Positions 53,518 through 63,648 of a stretch of DNA of 64,000 bases are shown here, one piece after another. How positions within the stretch are numbered: the first letter of the stretch is position 1; each line of letters starts with the position of its first letter. The DNA lies in the NCBI GenBank assembly GCA_001899085.1, contig MKVB01000006.1, forward strand, positions 296,107 to 360,106. Reading direction: 5' to 3'. Source of the DNA: Devosia sp. 66-14. GTDB lineage: Bacteria > Pseudomonadota > Alphaproteobacteria > Rhizobiales > Devosiaceae. Below the pieces are notes generated by a model that was given only the letters and a program-made list of their open reading frames with translations, did not search any database and was not told where the DNA came from. A program made the translations under genes and the position numbers.

Positions 53518-54054
53518 TCAGGGGGTCCGCGAAAGGTATTGTGCCGGCACGGCATTGGTGAGCCAGACGCCATTGTCTGCCTGATAAAAGGCGTACCCGT
53601 CTCGGTGCATGCCGGAGGCATCGACCGAGAGCACCACGGGCCTACCGTGACGTGATCCGACAGCAATTGCCGTCGGTTCGTCGTGTGAAAGATGCACTTG
53701 CTGGCGGCTCTGAGCCCTCAACCCATCTCTCAGGATGCTGTCGATGAAGCGGTCGGCCGTACCGTGGAACAAGCGGGGCGGAGGAACCGCGGGCGCCAAA
53801 CCGAGGTCGACCTTGACCGAGTGCCCTTGTGCTGCGCGTATCCTGGTTTGGTCGACCGACAGCGTAAACCGCTGCTTGTCACTGTTGGCGACGATATTCA
53901 GCAGGGTCTCTCTATCCAGTTGTCGACCGGACGCGCCGGCCTTGGCGAGCAGTTCATCCACTGAGGCCCAACCTTGTTCATCAAGATGCAGGCCGATACT
54001 GGCGGGGTCGTGTCGCAGGACGAAGCTCAGAAATTTGCTGATCTCGACCGACAT
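53518..54054 (-). CDS. kptA: RNA 2'-phosphotransferase KptA/Tpt1
   Basis: 178 residues. Tpt1/KptA removes an internal RNA 2'-phosphate with NAD+, giving ADP-ribose 1'',2''-cyclic phosphate and nicotinamide. The Arg-His-Arg-Arg active-site quartet is visible: LSFVLRHDP (R14, H15), SDKQRFTL (R62) and LRAQSRQQVHLS (R117), plus LFHGTADRFIDSI. Compact bacterial length. Located 2 bp after the macrodomain stop and abutting pccA, inside the propionyl-CoA operon. Bacterial physiological substrates are mostly unknown. Confidence 0.93.
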   Translation of the reverse strand: MSVEISKFLSFVLRHDPASIGLHLDEQGWASVDELLAKAGASGRQLDRETLLNIVANSDKQRFTLSVDQTRIRAAQGHSVKVDLGLAPAVPPPRLFHGTADRFIDSILRDGLRAQSRQQVHLSHDEPTAIAVGSRHGRPVVLSVDASGMHRDGYAFYQADNGVWLTNAVPAQYLSRTP

Positions 54055-54056
54055 GG

Positions 54057-54568
54057 CTACGCCTCCGTCCTGGACAGCAGCCGCAGATAGTGGCTCGCGG
54101 CGCGATCGTCGAAGCAGCAGAAGACGACGCTTTCTACACTTCCGGGGCGTTGGAGATGATCGCGTGTCGTCTCAATCGCGATTGCCGCGGCACGATCGGG
54201 AGGGAAGAGGAACCTGCCGGTAGAAATAGCGGGAAAGGCTATGGACGCCAGGCGGTTGTCGTTCGCAAGCTCGAGCGAGCGGCGGTAGCAGCTGGCCAGG
54301 AGATCGTCTTCGCCAACATCGCCGCCTTGCCACACCGGGCCCACGGTGTGGATGACGTGGCGCGCGGGCAGCTTGTAGCCCATGGTGATCTTCGCATCGC
54401 CCGTCTTGCAGCCATTGAGGGCGCGGCAGGCGATCGCAAGTTCGGGACCAGCCGCTCGATGAATGGCACCGTCGACTCCGCCGCCGCCGAGCAGAGAACT
54501 GTTGGCGGCATTGACGATGGCATCAACCTGCAGCTTGGTGATGTCGCCCACATGCACAGCGAACCGGC

Positions 54569-54572
<4 letters not shown>
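54057..54572 (-). CDS. Macrodomain protein (ADP-ribose/O-acyl-ADP-ribose hydrolase type)
   Basis: 171 residues; the GTG start overlaps the pccB stop as GTGA, and the usual macro start ([11 protein letters not shown]) follows. Signature [26 protein letters not shown] at residues ~17-42 (MacroD/YmdB type), then [25 protein letters not shown] and [10 protein letters not shown]. Members hydrolyse O-acetyl-ADP-ribose, ADP-ribosyl-Glu/Asp or ADP-ribose 1''-phosphate. Next to KptA, the last substrate is attractive, because it derives from KptA's product. Confidence 0.93.
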
Positions 54573-56101
<1,529 letters not shown>

Positions 56102-56182
56102 GACAGCCCCTGCTTACCTCGTTCGCCCAGCTTACACGCTCCGCATACGGGACGAGAGACAGGAATGTGTGGACCTGCTAAT

Positions 56183-56221
56183 TCTGCAAAGTTGCAAATT
56201 GTGAAATTGCGAACTTGCGAA
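56183..56221. promoter_or_regulatory. PccR-type operator: five tandem TTGCAAA-like units
   Basis: Five imperfect 7-8 bp units start at 56183, 56191, 56199, 56207 and 56214; each is close to TTGCAAA, TTGTGAAA or TTGCGAA. They end at the pccR ATG and lie in the pccB/pccR divergent region. Related short-chain acyl-CoA regulators are reported to bind TTTGCAAA-type repeats (from memory). Confidence 0.6.
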
Positions 56222-57627
56222 TGGCCGACCGAAAGATCTTCGCCGGAGCCCGCGTACGGGCGGCACGCACCAAGGCGGGGCTGACGCAGCGCGAACTGGC
56301 GCGGCGGCTCGAAATCTCGGTGTCCTATCTCAACCAGATCGAGAATAACCAGAGGCCCCTGACGGCTTCGCTGATGCTGACACTGGCCGAGAACTTCGGC
56401 CTCGACCTCGGGGAGCTGACCTCGGAAGGGGCCGACCGGGTGCTGGCCGACCTGCGCGAGGCGATGGCCGACCCCCTGTTCGGCGCGGCAGCGCCGGGAC
56501 TGATCGAACTCAAATCGGTGGCGACGAGCGCGCCGGATACAGCGCGGGCGCTGCTGCGGCTCTACGAGGCCTATCGCAAGGCCAACGAGCGGCTGATGGG
56601 CGCCGACGCCGCGATGGTGGGCGGGCCAGGACTGCAGACCAGCTATGAAGAGGTGCGCGACTTCTTCCACTATGCCAACAACTACGTCGATCCGCTTGAT
56701 CTCGCGGCAGAGGACCTCGCGGCGGGTATCGGCCTCGCCCTGCATGGTCGGCTCGAGCGGCTGGCGAGCTACCTCACGACCCGGCACCGGATTTCGGTGG
56801 TATTCGAGGAGCCGATCGCGCCGGATCAGTTGCGGCGGTACGAGCGCGGATCGCGCACCATCGTGCTCAACGGGCGGCTGGCGCCGGCGACGCAGTATTT
56901 TCAGCTCGGGGTACAGCTGGCGCTGATCGAACAGGCGGAACTGATCGACGAAATCGTCGCCGGGGCGGAGTTCAAGACCCGGCAGGCGGCCGATATCTGC
57001 CGGCTGGGGCTGGCCAACTACTTTGCGGGCGCATTGCAGATGCCCTATGGGGCGTTCCTCGCGGCGGCTGATCGGAGTGGCTACGACGTCGAGGAACTGG
57101 CATTCGCGTTCGGCGCGTCGATGGAGCAGGTCGGGCACCGGCTCTCGACCATGCAGCGCCCCAAGGCGCGGGGCGTGCCGTTCTTCTTTGCGCGGGTGGA
57201 CGCAGCGGGGACCATCACCAAGCGGCACTCGGCAACGCCACTGCAGTTCCCACGCTTCGGCGGGGCGTGCCCGCTATGGAACGTGCACCGGGTGTTCGGC
57301 GAGCATAACGGGCGTATCGCGCGCCAGCTCGCCGAGACGCCGGACGGCAACCGCTATCTCTGCCTCGCCTGGTCGGAGGAAAAGCACACTGGCGGGTTTC
57401 GTGGACCAGTGCGGCGCTACGCCTATGCGCTCGGTTGCGAAGTGGCGCATGCGGGCAAGTTGACCTATGCCGCGGACCTCGAGCTGACGCGCGAGTTCGA
57501 ACCGATCGGGATCAGTTGCCGCATCTGTCCGCGCACCAACTGCATCCAGCGCTCGGTGCCACCGATGGATGCGCGGCTGGAGATCGATGTCGATCGGCGC
57601 GAAGTGGTGCCGTATCGGCTGGGGTGA
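56221..57627 (+). CDS. pccR: Short-chain acyl-CoA regulator (PccR/ScfR-type)
   Basis: 468 residues. N-terminal HTH_3 (VRAARTKAGLTQRELARRLEISVSYLNQIENNQRP, residues ~12-46); middle part related to IrrE/DUF955 regulators; C-terminal DUF2083-type part with CRICPRTNCIQR Cys cluster near residue 445. Family members such as PccR of Rhodobacter control propionyl-CoA carboxylase genes. Divergent from pccB with a repeat operator at its own start, so autoregulation plus control of the pcc operon is likely. Confidence 0.93.
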   Translation: MADRKIFAGARVRAARTKAGLTQRELARRLEISVSYLNQIENNQRPLTASLMLTLAENFGLDLGELTSEGADRVLADLREAMADPLFGAAAPGLIELKSVATSAPDTARALLRLYEAYRKANERLMGADAAMVGGPGLQTSYEEVRDFFHYANNYVDPLDLAAEDLAAGIGLALHGRLERLASYLTTRHRISVVFEEPIAPDQLRRYERGSRTIVLNGRLAPATQYFQLGVQLALIEQAELIDEIVAGAEFKTRQAADICRLGLANYFAGALQMPYGAFLAAADRSGYDVEELAFAFGASMEQVGHRLSTMQRPKARGVPFFFARVDAAGTITKRHSATPLQFPRFGGACPLWNVHRVFGEHNGRIARQLAETPDGNRYLCLAWSEEKHTGGFRGPVRRYAYALGCEVAHAGKLTYAADLELTREFEPIGISCRICPRTNCIQRSVPPMDARLEIDVDRREVVPYRLG

Positions 57628-57634
57628 TCGACAA

Positions 57635-57659
57635 AAGCCCCGGGCACCGCCCGGGGCTT
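57635..57659. terminator. Bidirectional terminator between pccR and the yiaA-like gene
   Basis: 11-bp perfect stem AAGCCCCGGGC/GCCCGGGGCTT with a 3-nt loop, flanked by A/T runs on both sides, 8 bp after the pccR stop and 23 bp from the convergent gene's end. Confidence 0.85.
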
Positions 57660-57682
57660 CCAAACATCGGCGGTGACTGGGA

Positions 57683-57949
57683 CTACTGGTTGCCGACGTA
57701 GTCCTTGAGGATCTTCTCGTTCTTGGCCTGTTCGAGCTGGCGGACGACGTCCCGGGCGTTGCGGTCGTCGGTGCGGTATTTGACCAGGTTCACCAGGCTC
57801 CCCATCAAGAGCACGATGCCCATGCCCCAGTAGCCCTTGGTCGACAGGTCGACCGGCGCGAGCCAGAGCGACAGCGAGAGCAGAAACAGCGCGGCGGCGA
57901 CGCCGGCGGCATTGAACATGATGTAGATCTGGTTGTTGTCGGAGTTCAT
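57683..57949 (-). CDS. YiaA/YiaB-like two-helix inner-membrane protein
   Basis: 88 residues with two helices (FNAAGVAAALFLLSLSLWLA and KGYWGMGIVLLMGSLVNLVKY) and a charged C-terminal tail. The YiaAB two-helix domain is often found next to PspA genes in envelope-stress units. 36 bp downstream of pspA, same strand; probably co-transcribed. Exact role unknown. Confidence 0.8.
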   Translation of the reverse strand: MNSDNNQIYIMFNAAGVAAALFLLSLSLWLAPVDLSTKGYWGMGIVLLMGSLVNLVKYRTDDRNARDVVRQLEQAKNEKILKDYVGNQ

Positions 57950-57985
57950 TTCAGTGGTTCCCTTTGGTTCGAATGGGGGTTGGGC

Positions 57986-58666
57986 TTAGAGGCTGGTGGA
58001 CTTGAGACGGGCGAGCACGTCGTCGGCGCGGACCTTGGTCTTGTCGCCGAAGCCGGCCTCGCCGAGGCGATCGCGGATGCCGGTCTGGCTGAGCCCGGCG
58101 TCGATTTCGTCGAGCACCTCGCTTTCGGCGAACGGGTCGGGGCCGTTGACCACTCGGGCGATCAGGTCCTCTGCCTCCCGGATCGCACTGGTGTTGCCGA
58201 TCGAGCGGTTGAGCGACTTCTGCGCCTTGCGTTCCGCATCGGCAGCCCGGGCCGAGATCATGCCCTGGCGCAGGTCGATGATGCGGCGGTTGGCCTTCTC
58301 CACCGAGGCCTGGGTGCGGGCAACGCGGTTGGCGAGCTGATCGAGGGTATCGCGGCGCACGGCCCGCTCGTTCTCGAGGCTGGCGATGGCAGCCGCGACA
58401 TCGGCGGCGAGGTCTTCACGACCGGCGGCCAGTGCCTGGCGCGCCCGGGTCTCGAGGTCGGCGATCTGGGTTTCGAGGCGGCTCAGCGTCTGGGTCTCGT
58501 TGCGCTGCCGGATGATCAGGGCGGCGAGGGTCGACTTGGCGAGCGACAGCGCGCCCTCGGACTCGCGGATCTTCTGCTCGATCAGGTCGATGGCTAAATG
58601 GTCGGTGAGCTGCTCCTCGGCGCGCGCCGAGGCCCCCAGGAACAAGGTCTTCAGAACGTTCAACAT
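57986..58666 (-). CDS. pspA: PspA/IM30 family membrane-stress protein
   Basis: 226 residues, almost entirely helical coiled coil, with the amphipathic N-terminus MLNVLKTLFLGASARAEEQL followed by IDLIEQKIRESEGALSLAKSTLAALIIRQ. These ESCRT-III-like proteins polymerise on damaged inner membrane. No PspF, PspB or PspC nearby; instead TTGAACG-type operators upstream suggest control by the TetR at 58953. Usual length. Confidence 0.9.
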   Translation of the reverse strand: MLNVLKTLFLGASARAEEQLTDHLAIDLIEQKIRESEGALSLAKSTLAALIIRQRNETQTLSRLETQIADLETRARQALAAGREDLAADVAAAIASLENERAVRRDTLDQLANRVARTQASVEKANRRIIDLRQGMISARAADAERKAQKSLNRSIGNTSAIREAEDLIARVVNGPDPFAESEVLDEIDAGLSQTGIRDRLGEAGFGDKTKVRADDVLARLKSTSL

Positions 58667-58704
58667 CGCGGTACGTCTCCCTTCGGTTGGTGTCGGCGTT
58701 AAAT

Positions 58705-58775
58705 TGAACGCTGTTCACGAGGATCAACATAGCCGATTTTAAACGCCGTTCAAGTCAAAAATTGAACGTCGTTTA
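58705..58775. promoter_or_regulatory. Three TTGAACG-type operators upstream of pspA
   Basis: Near-palindromes: TGAAC-GCT-GTTCA at 58705-58717, AAACGCCGTTCAA at 58741-58753 and TTGAACGTCGTTTA at 58762-58775. The same motif recurs upstream of the tetR gene (59573-59586), giving a consensus near TTGAACGNCGTTYAA. Confidence 0.65.
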
Positions 58776-58952
58776 TTTAGATGTTTACGCTAAATGGATT
58801 CAATGGGTTGGGACCGACGGCGGATGTAGAAACGAGCCCGGCTGCCGCCGGTTATGTGCGAGCATGTCAGGACCGATTGCACCGCCCGCAGCGCGGCCGG
58901 AGCGCTTCGGAGGTTTCCAACAAACCCGAGTCGTGCGCCTCCGGAGCGGGCC

Positions 58953-59558
58953 CTACTTCGTCCGGTGGGTGTAGGCGAGGATGTGCATGTCGACCAGTTC
59001 GTGCACGACCTTGGTGATGTCGCGATCCATGATCAGGCTGAGCCGGCCGGAGCTGTCGAGCGAGACGACGGAATGGATCGAGGCGAAAACCAGTTGGCCG
59101 GACTGGCGGGCGGTCTTTTCGTCGAGGTCGGGCCGGATGTCGCTGAAGCACTGGGCGATGATCCGGATCAGCGATGCGATGGCCTCGATATACCAGGGCG
59201 GCACCGGCTGATCGGGCTTGCGGCGGAACTCGAACAGCGCATTCCACAGGTTCCGCTTCAAGGTGATGTAGCCGAGAAAGGCATCGGCATAGTTGTGCAG
59301 CATCTGCCGCGGGTCGGCTGATGGCGTGGCCTCGGCGAAGGCCCGAGCGAGACCGACCAGGGTGCGGGTGTTGACCTGGGTGACGATGTCGTCGAGATCC
59401 TTGAAATGGTGGTACAGCGTGCCGGCGGTGTAGCCGATGGCGCGGCTCAACGAGCGCGCCGAGAAGGCGTCGATCCCCTCTTCGGCGATCAGCTCCTCGG
59501 CGGTGTTGACGACGAGGCTCGCCAGCTCTTCCTTCGAATGATCGGCACGACGGGCCAT
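58953..59558 (-). CDS. TetR-family regulator
   Basis: 201 residues. N-terminal TetR helix-turn-helix: FSARSLSRAIGYTAGTLYHHFKDLDDIV (residues ~31-58). The C-terminal helical ligand domain has no recognisable ligand signature. One TTGAACG-type site precedes its start and three precede pspA, so it probably represses both itself and the pspA-yiaA pair. Ligand unknown. Confidence 0.9.
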   Translation of the reverse strand: MARRADHSKEELASLVVNTAEELIAEEGIDAFSARSLSRAIGYTAGTLYHHFKDLDDIVTQVNTRTLVGLARAFAEATPSADPRQMLHNYADAFLGYITLKRNLWNALFEFRRKPDQPVPPWYIEAIASLIRIIAQCFSDIRPDLDEKTARQSGQLVFASIHSVVSLDSSGRLSLIMDRDITKVVHELVDMHILAYTHRTK

Positions 59559-59572
59559 GAGGCAAACTCCAG

Positions 59573-59586
59573 TAAACGACGTTCAA
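59573..59586. promoter_or_regulatory. TetR operator upstream of tetR
   Basis: TAAACGACGTTCAA, matching the pspA-side sites, 15 bp upstream of the tetR start. Confidence 0.65.
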
Positions 59587-59689
59587 TTAGACCCGTGGAG
59601 TTTGACTTGTCTATGGCGAATTCGCGAGGGCGAGTGAGGGTTTGGCGGCCGCTTCCAGCAGCCGGCGGCAATGCCTCGCGGCAAAGAAG

Positions 59690-59711
59690 AACCCGCGCCG
59701 TAGCGCGGGTT
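59690..59711 (-). terminator. Hairpin terminator after the OmpA-like gene
   Basis: 9-bp perfect stem AACCCGCGC/GCGCGGGTT, 4-nt loop, followed on the minus strand by CTTCTTTGC, 29 bp after the stop at 59741. Confidence 0.6.
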
Positions 59712-59740
59712 CCGAGTTTGTCTCTGGCTGGCGCCGCTCG

Positions 59741-61654
59741 TCAGCCCTGGCCGCCCGAGACCAGGGAGGTGATGCGGCGGACCGTGACGCGACGGTTGGC
59801 GCGCTCGGCGCCGTCGGTCTCGACCTTGAGGTAGCGCTCGCCATAGCCCTGCGTGGTGAGGTTCTCCGGCGGGATGTCGTAGAACTCGCTCAACAGGTTG
59901 GCGATGCTGTCGGCGCGCTCGTCGGAGAGGACGAGGTTGGACTGGTCCGAACCAACGGCATCGGTGTGGCCCTCGATGAGGAAGGTCTCGCCCGGGTTGC
60001 GCTCGAGGATCTTCTTCATCGCCTCGGCGACCTTGCCGAGCGAGCCGACCTGGTCGCGGCCGAGCTGGGCCGAGCCGGTGTCGAAGGTCAGGTCGCCGAT
60101 CTCGACGCGGCGGACCGTGTCGCGGATGCGGGCCGAACGTTTGACTTCGTCGACGGTATAGACCCGGGCGGCCTTCTCGAGCGGCGGTTCGCTCAGGAAC
60201 CGCTCGATGTCACCCTCGTCGGAGCGCTCGCTGTAGAGCACGTAGTCATCCACCGGGATCGGCAGGTAGAACGGCGGCAGGTTATCGCCCGGATCACGCC
60301 AGTCGTCGTCCCGACGATCATCGGGCGAGAAGACCAGGATGACGCGGGTCCCGTCGGGGAGCACCTTCACGCGGCGAATGATCTCGCCATAGCGGTTCCA
60401 CACGGTAACCACGCGGGTGCCGTCGGGCCGGATGACGGTCTGCCGGTAGCGACCGTTGTCCAGCTCTTCGTAGTAGGCCTCATCGCCACGGCCAATCCGG
60501 TCGCGATCCTCGTAGGGTGTGAAGATGTTGATCTGGACACCGATGTTGATGATCAGCCGATCGCCATCTTTCTTGGCCCCCTGCGCGGCAGGAGGTGCTT
60601 CCGGCGCCGGCAACTGATCGACGCGCTTGCCTTCGGTGGCAACAGTCGCCTCGACCTCCTGGGCCGGCGGCGGCGTCGAGGCCTGGGCATCGGCATCGGT
60701 GGCCGGAGGCGGCGCTTCGGCGGCCGGAGGCTCCGCAGGTGCCGGCTGTTCGGTGCCGGCCTGCTGAGCATCCTTGGCGCTGTCGAGCACCGGAGCGGCA
60801 GGAGCGTCAGGCGTTTCCTGATCGGGCACCACCTCGAGCGGCTGGCCGGACGTATCGGTGGCCGGAGCCTCACCCGATGGCGCCGGCTGACCCGGCTGGG
60901 CCGGCTCGGCGGGCGCTGCGGGCGTAGCCGGCTCAGCGGGCGTAGCTGGCGCTGCGCTGCCACCCATCAAGGCCAGGCACTCGTCGAGTGACTTGATGCC
61001 GAGCCGGTTACACTCGGCAAGGAAGGCTGCCTCAGCCGCGGCCTTGGCGTTGGCGTCGCCACCGGAGCTGGCCGAAACATAGGCCTCGAACGCAGCGATC
61101 AGCGCCGGATCACTGGCGGGCGATGCCTGTGCGCCGGAGGCCGGCTGTTCGGCGGCGGGTTGTTCTGCCGCCGGAGGCTGCTCGGCGGGAGCGGGTTGCT
61201 CGGCAGGTGGGGCCGGCTGTTCCGCCGGCGGGGCCGGCTGCTCAGCAGGAGGTGCAGGCTGCTCGGCCGGCGGTGCAGGCTGCTCGGCCGGCGGTGCAGG
61301 CTGCTCAGCCGGCGGGGCGGGCTGCTCAGCCGGCGGGGCGGGCTGCTCGGCCGGCGGGGCCGGCTCCTCGGCCGGGGGAGCCGGCTGCTCGGCCGGGGGC
61401 GCGGGCTGCTCCGCCTTGGCGGCTCCAGTCGCGACGGCGATACACTGCTTGAGGTCCGGCGTACCGACACGCTGGCACTCGGCCAGAAAAGCCGCCTCGG
61501 CGGCCGCCTTGGCATCGGCGTCATCGCCGCTCCGGGCCTCGACATAGGCATTGTAGGCCGCCGTCAACCCTGCGTCCTGCCCCAGGGCAGCGACAGGGAG
61601 CAGCGAGAGCATGCAAAGGCTCGTGGTCGTAAGCAATAAGCGCTTGAGCTGCAT
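59741..61654 (-). CDS. OmpA-like protein with proline/alanine heptad array and internal duplication
   Basis: 637 residues; start at MQLKRLLL for its GGAG and signal peptide (to ~residue 26). Residues ~27-77 and ~190-245 are duplicated helical modules (AYVEARSGDDADAKAAAEAA vs AYVSASSGGDANAKAAAEAA, each with two Cys). Between them are about eleven AEQPAPP heptads. A second Pro/Ala-rich linker follows, then a basic-acidic domain, and a C-terminal OmpA domain (~520-637) with LIEGHTDAVGSDQSN and LSDERADSIANLLSE, which binds peptidoglycan. Probably an envelope protein reaching the cell wall through a flexible arm. Confidence 0.9.
   Translation of the reverse strand: MQLKRLLLTTTSLCMLSLLPVAALGQDAGLTAAYNAYVEARSGDDADAKAAAEAAFLAECQRVGTPDLKQCIAVATGAAKAEQPAPPAEQPAPPAEEPAPPAEQPAPPAEQPAPPAEQPAPPAEQPAPPAEQPAPPAEQPAPPAEQPAPPAEQPAPAEQPPAAEQPAAEQPASGAQASPASDPALIAAFEAYVSASSGGDANAKAAAEAAFLAECNRLGIKSLDECLALMGGSAAPATPAEPATPAAPAEPAQPGQPAPSGEAPATDTSGQPLEVVPDQETPDAPAAPVLDSAKDAQQAGTEQPAPAEPPAAEAPPPATDADAQASTPPPAQEVEATVATEGKRVDQLPAPEAPPAAQGAKKDGDRLIINIGVQINIFTPYEDRDRIGRGDEAYYEELDNGRYRQTVIRPDGTRVVTVWNRYGEIIRRVKVLPDGTRVILVFSPDDRRDDDWRDPGDNLPPFYLPIPVDDYVLYSERSDEGDIERFLSEPPLEKAARVYTVDEVKRSARIRDTVRRVEIGDLTFDTGSAQLGRDQVGSLGKVAEAMKKILERNPGETFLIEGHTDAVGSDQSNLVLSDERADSIANLLSEFYDIPPENLTTQGYGERYLKVETDGAERANRRVTVRRITSLVSGGQG
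61180..61413. repeat. 21-bp tandem repeat encoding AEQPAPP heptads
   Basis: About eleven nearly identical 21-bp units within the OmpA-like gene (on the + strand GGCTGCTCGGCCGGCGG-like). Copy-number change by slippage would lengthen or shorten the linker in frame. Confidence 0.85.
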
Positions 61655-61833
61655 GGTTTTTCTCCGTTCTTCTTGTGATGCAACAGCCAACCCGCCCTGA
61701 ACTGGCGCTGGGTCGGAACGGGCGCGGCCCCGATTTGTTCCGAATGCGGAGATAATTGCCTGAGCCGAGCGGCGGCATTGCGCGGGTTGGCGGCGTCGCG
61801 TAAACCGCTCGCCGCAGCCTCAGAGCCCCCGAC

Positions 61834-62697
61834 ATGCGCGACACCATTATCGGCGTTTTGCCCCCTGCCCTCGTCGAGGAGGCGGTTCGCCGCGCCCTCG
61901 CCGAAGACCTGGGACTAGCAGGCGACCTGACCTCCCAGGCCACGATCCCGGTGGATGCGGTGGCAACGGCAACGCTTTCGGCACGCGAGGCCGGCGTGAT
62001 CGCCGGTCTGCCGCTGGCGCTGGAGGTGTTTCGGCAGCTGGGCGGGGCCGTATCGTTCGATCCGCAGGTCTCGGACGGCGCTGCGGTCACCAAGGGCGAC
62101 ATCGTCGCGGTTGTCGCCGGCGATGCGCGGCAGTTGCTTGCCGGCGAGCGGACGGCGCTCAATTTCCTGAATCATCTCAGCGGCATCGCCGCACATACGC
62201 ATAAGTTTGTAGAGGCAGTGGCGGGGACCGGGGCGCGCATCTGCGACACGCGCAAGACCACGCCAGGGCTGCGGGCGTTCGAGAAATACGCAGTGCGCTG
62301 CGGCGGCGGCTGGAACCACCGCTATGCCCTCGATGACGCCGTCCTGATCAAGGACAACCACATCGCGGTGGCCGGCGGAGCGGGCAAGGCGTATCGGGCG
62401 GCGCGCCAGGCGGCGGGACACCTGGTGGCGATCGAAATCGAGGTCACCAGTCTCGACGAGCTCAGCGAAGTGCTGGATGCGGGCGCTACGATCGTGATGC
62501 TCGACAACATGGACAACCAGTTGCTGCGCGCCGCGGTGAAGCTGAACGATGGGCGGGCGCGGCTCGAGGCGTCCGGCGGCGTGACGCTTGAGCGGGTGCG
62601 CGGTATCGCCGAGACCGGGGTCGACTATATCTCGTCGAGCCAGATCACCATGGGCGCCCGGCCGCTCGACCTTGGACTGGATGTCGAAATTCAATGA
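61834..62697 (+). CDS. nadC: Nicotinate-nucleotide pyrophosphorylase (carboxylating)
   Basis: 287 residues, quinolinate phosphoribosyltransferase of de novo NAD synthesis. AEDLGLAGDLTSQATIP, LNFLNHLSGIAAHTHKFV, CDTRKTTPGLRAFEKYAVRCGGGWNHRY and VLIKDNHIAVAGG contain the PRPP and quinolinate-binding residues. Divergent from the OmpA-like gene over 179 bp. Stop overlaps cysQ by ATGA. No nadA or nadB nearby. Confidence 0.95.
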   Translation: MRDTIIGVLPPALVEEAVRRALAEDLGLAGDLTSQATIPVDAVATATLSAREAGVIAGLPLALEVFRQLGGAVSFDPQVSDGAAVTKGDIVAVVAGDARQLLAGERTALNFLNHLSGIAAHTHKFVEAVAGTGARICDTRKTTPGLRAFEKYAVRCGGGWNHRYALDDAVLIKDNHIAVAGGAGKAYRAARQAAGHLVAIEIEVTSLDELSEVLDAGATIVMLDNMDNQLLRAAVKLNDGRARLEASGGVTLERVRGIAETGVDYISSSQITMGARPLDLGLDVEIQ

Positions 62698-63506
62698 GCA
62701 AGCCTCTGGTCGACCTGATGAACCGGGCCGCGATCGCAGCAGCCGAGGTGATCCTCGAGGTTTACCACCGCCAGGTCGTGGCGATGGAAAAGGCTGATGG
62801 CTCACCCGTGACCGAGGCCGACCAGCGGGCCGAGGCGATCATTCTCGACTACCTGGCCGAGACCGGCCTGCCGGTACTGGCAGAGGAGAGTGTCGCGGCG
62901 GGACGCATTCCCGAACTGGGCGAGCGCTACTTCGTGGTCGACCCGCTCGACGGCACCAAGGAGTTCCTGAAGCGCAACGGCGAGTTCACCGTGAACATCG
63001 CCTACTGCGAAAGTGGGCACCCGATCAGCGGCGTGGTGCTGGCGCCGGCCAGCGGTGAGATCTACTGGGGCGGGCCGGCAGGAGCGTTCGCCGGCCAGGT
63101 GCTGCGCGGCGCGATCGAAGGAGCGGCGGCGCTGCAGGTAACGGAGACCGAGCACCCGCTGCGCATCGTCGCCAGCCGCTCACATGGACACGCAGCGCTG
63201 GCCGAGCTGTGCGACACGCTCGAGGTGGCCGAGGACGTATCCGTCGGCTCGTCGCTGAAGTTCTGCCTGCTCGCCAAAGGCGCGGCGCAGCTTTACCCGC
63301 GATTTACCCCAACTTCGGAATGGGACACGGCAGCAGGCCAGGCGGTGCTGCAGGCCGCCGGCGGTGTGGTACTGGGAATGGACGGGTTGCCGCTGACCTG
63401 CGGCCACCCCGAGGATCGCTTCCTCAATGCCTGGTTCGTGGCCGCCGCCAACGAGAAACTGGCGTTGCTGGCGCTGGCCGAAATGCTGCGGTTCGCCGAA
63501 ACCTGA
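62694..63506 (+). CDS. cysQ: 3'(2'),5'-bisphosphate nucleotidase CysQ
   Basis: 270 residues of the inositol-monophosphatase superfamily. GSPVTEADQRAEAIILDYL, VVDPLDGTKEFLKRNGEFTVNIA (metal-binding DPLDGT) and TSEWDTAAGQAVLQAAGG. Hydrolyses 3'-phosphoadenosine 5'-phosphate from sulfate assimilation. Coupled to nadC; a 142-bp gap with a strong dyad precedes padR. Confidence 0.93.
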   Translation: MSKPLVDLMNRAAIAAAEVILEVYHRQVVAMEKADGSPVTEADQRAEAIILDYLAETGLPVLAEESVAAGRIPELGERYFVVDPLDGTKEFLKRNGEFTVNIAYCESGHPISGVVLAPASGEIYWGGPAGAFAGQVLRGAIEGAAALQVTETEHPLRIVASRSHGHAALAELCDTLEVAEDVSVGSSLKFCLLAKGAAQLYPRFTPTSEWDTAAGQAVLQAAGGVVLGMDGLPLTCGHPEDRFLNAWFVAAANEKLALLALAEMLRFAET

Positions 63507-63604
63507 CGGAAACCGTTAGTATTCAAACGGTTGGCCATGAAGAAAATGCATGGCAGCCCCTCTTCCAGCCCTTGTTGCGCTTTTTTCCGCCTCCATATAT
63601 AGGC

Positions 63605-63633
63605 CCGGCATATGCTGGACCGTTATATGCCGG
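63605..63633. promoter_or_regulatory. PadR-type operator
   Basis: Perfect 9-bp inverted repeat CCGGCATAT-N11-ATATGCCGG ending 15 bp before the padR start; an additional CATATATAGG lies just upstream. Position suggests autorepression. Confidence 0.6.
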
Positions 63634-63648
63634 CCGGACAGGAAGCCA

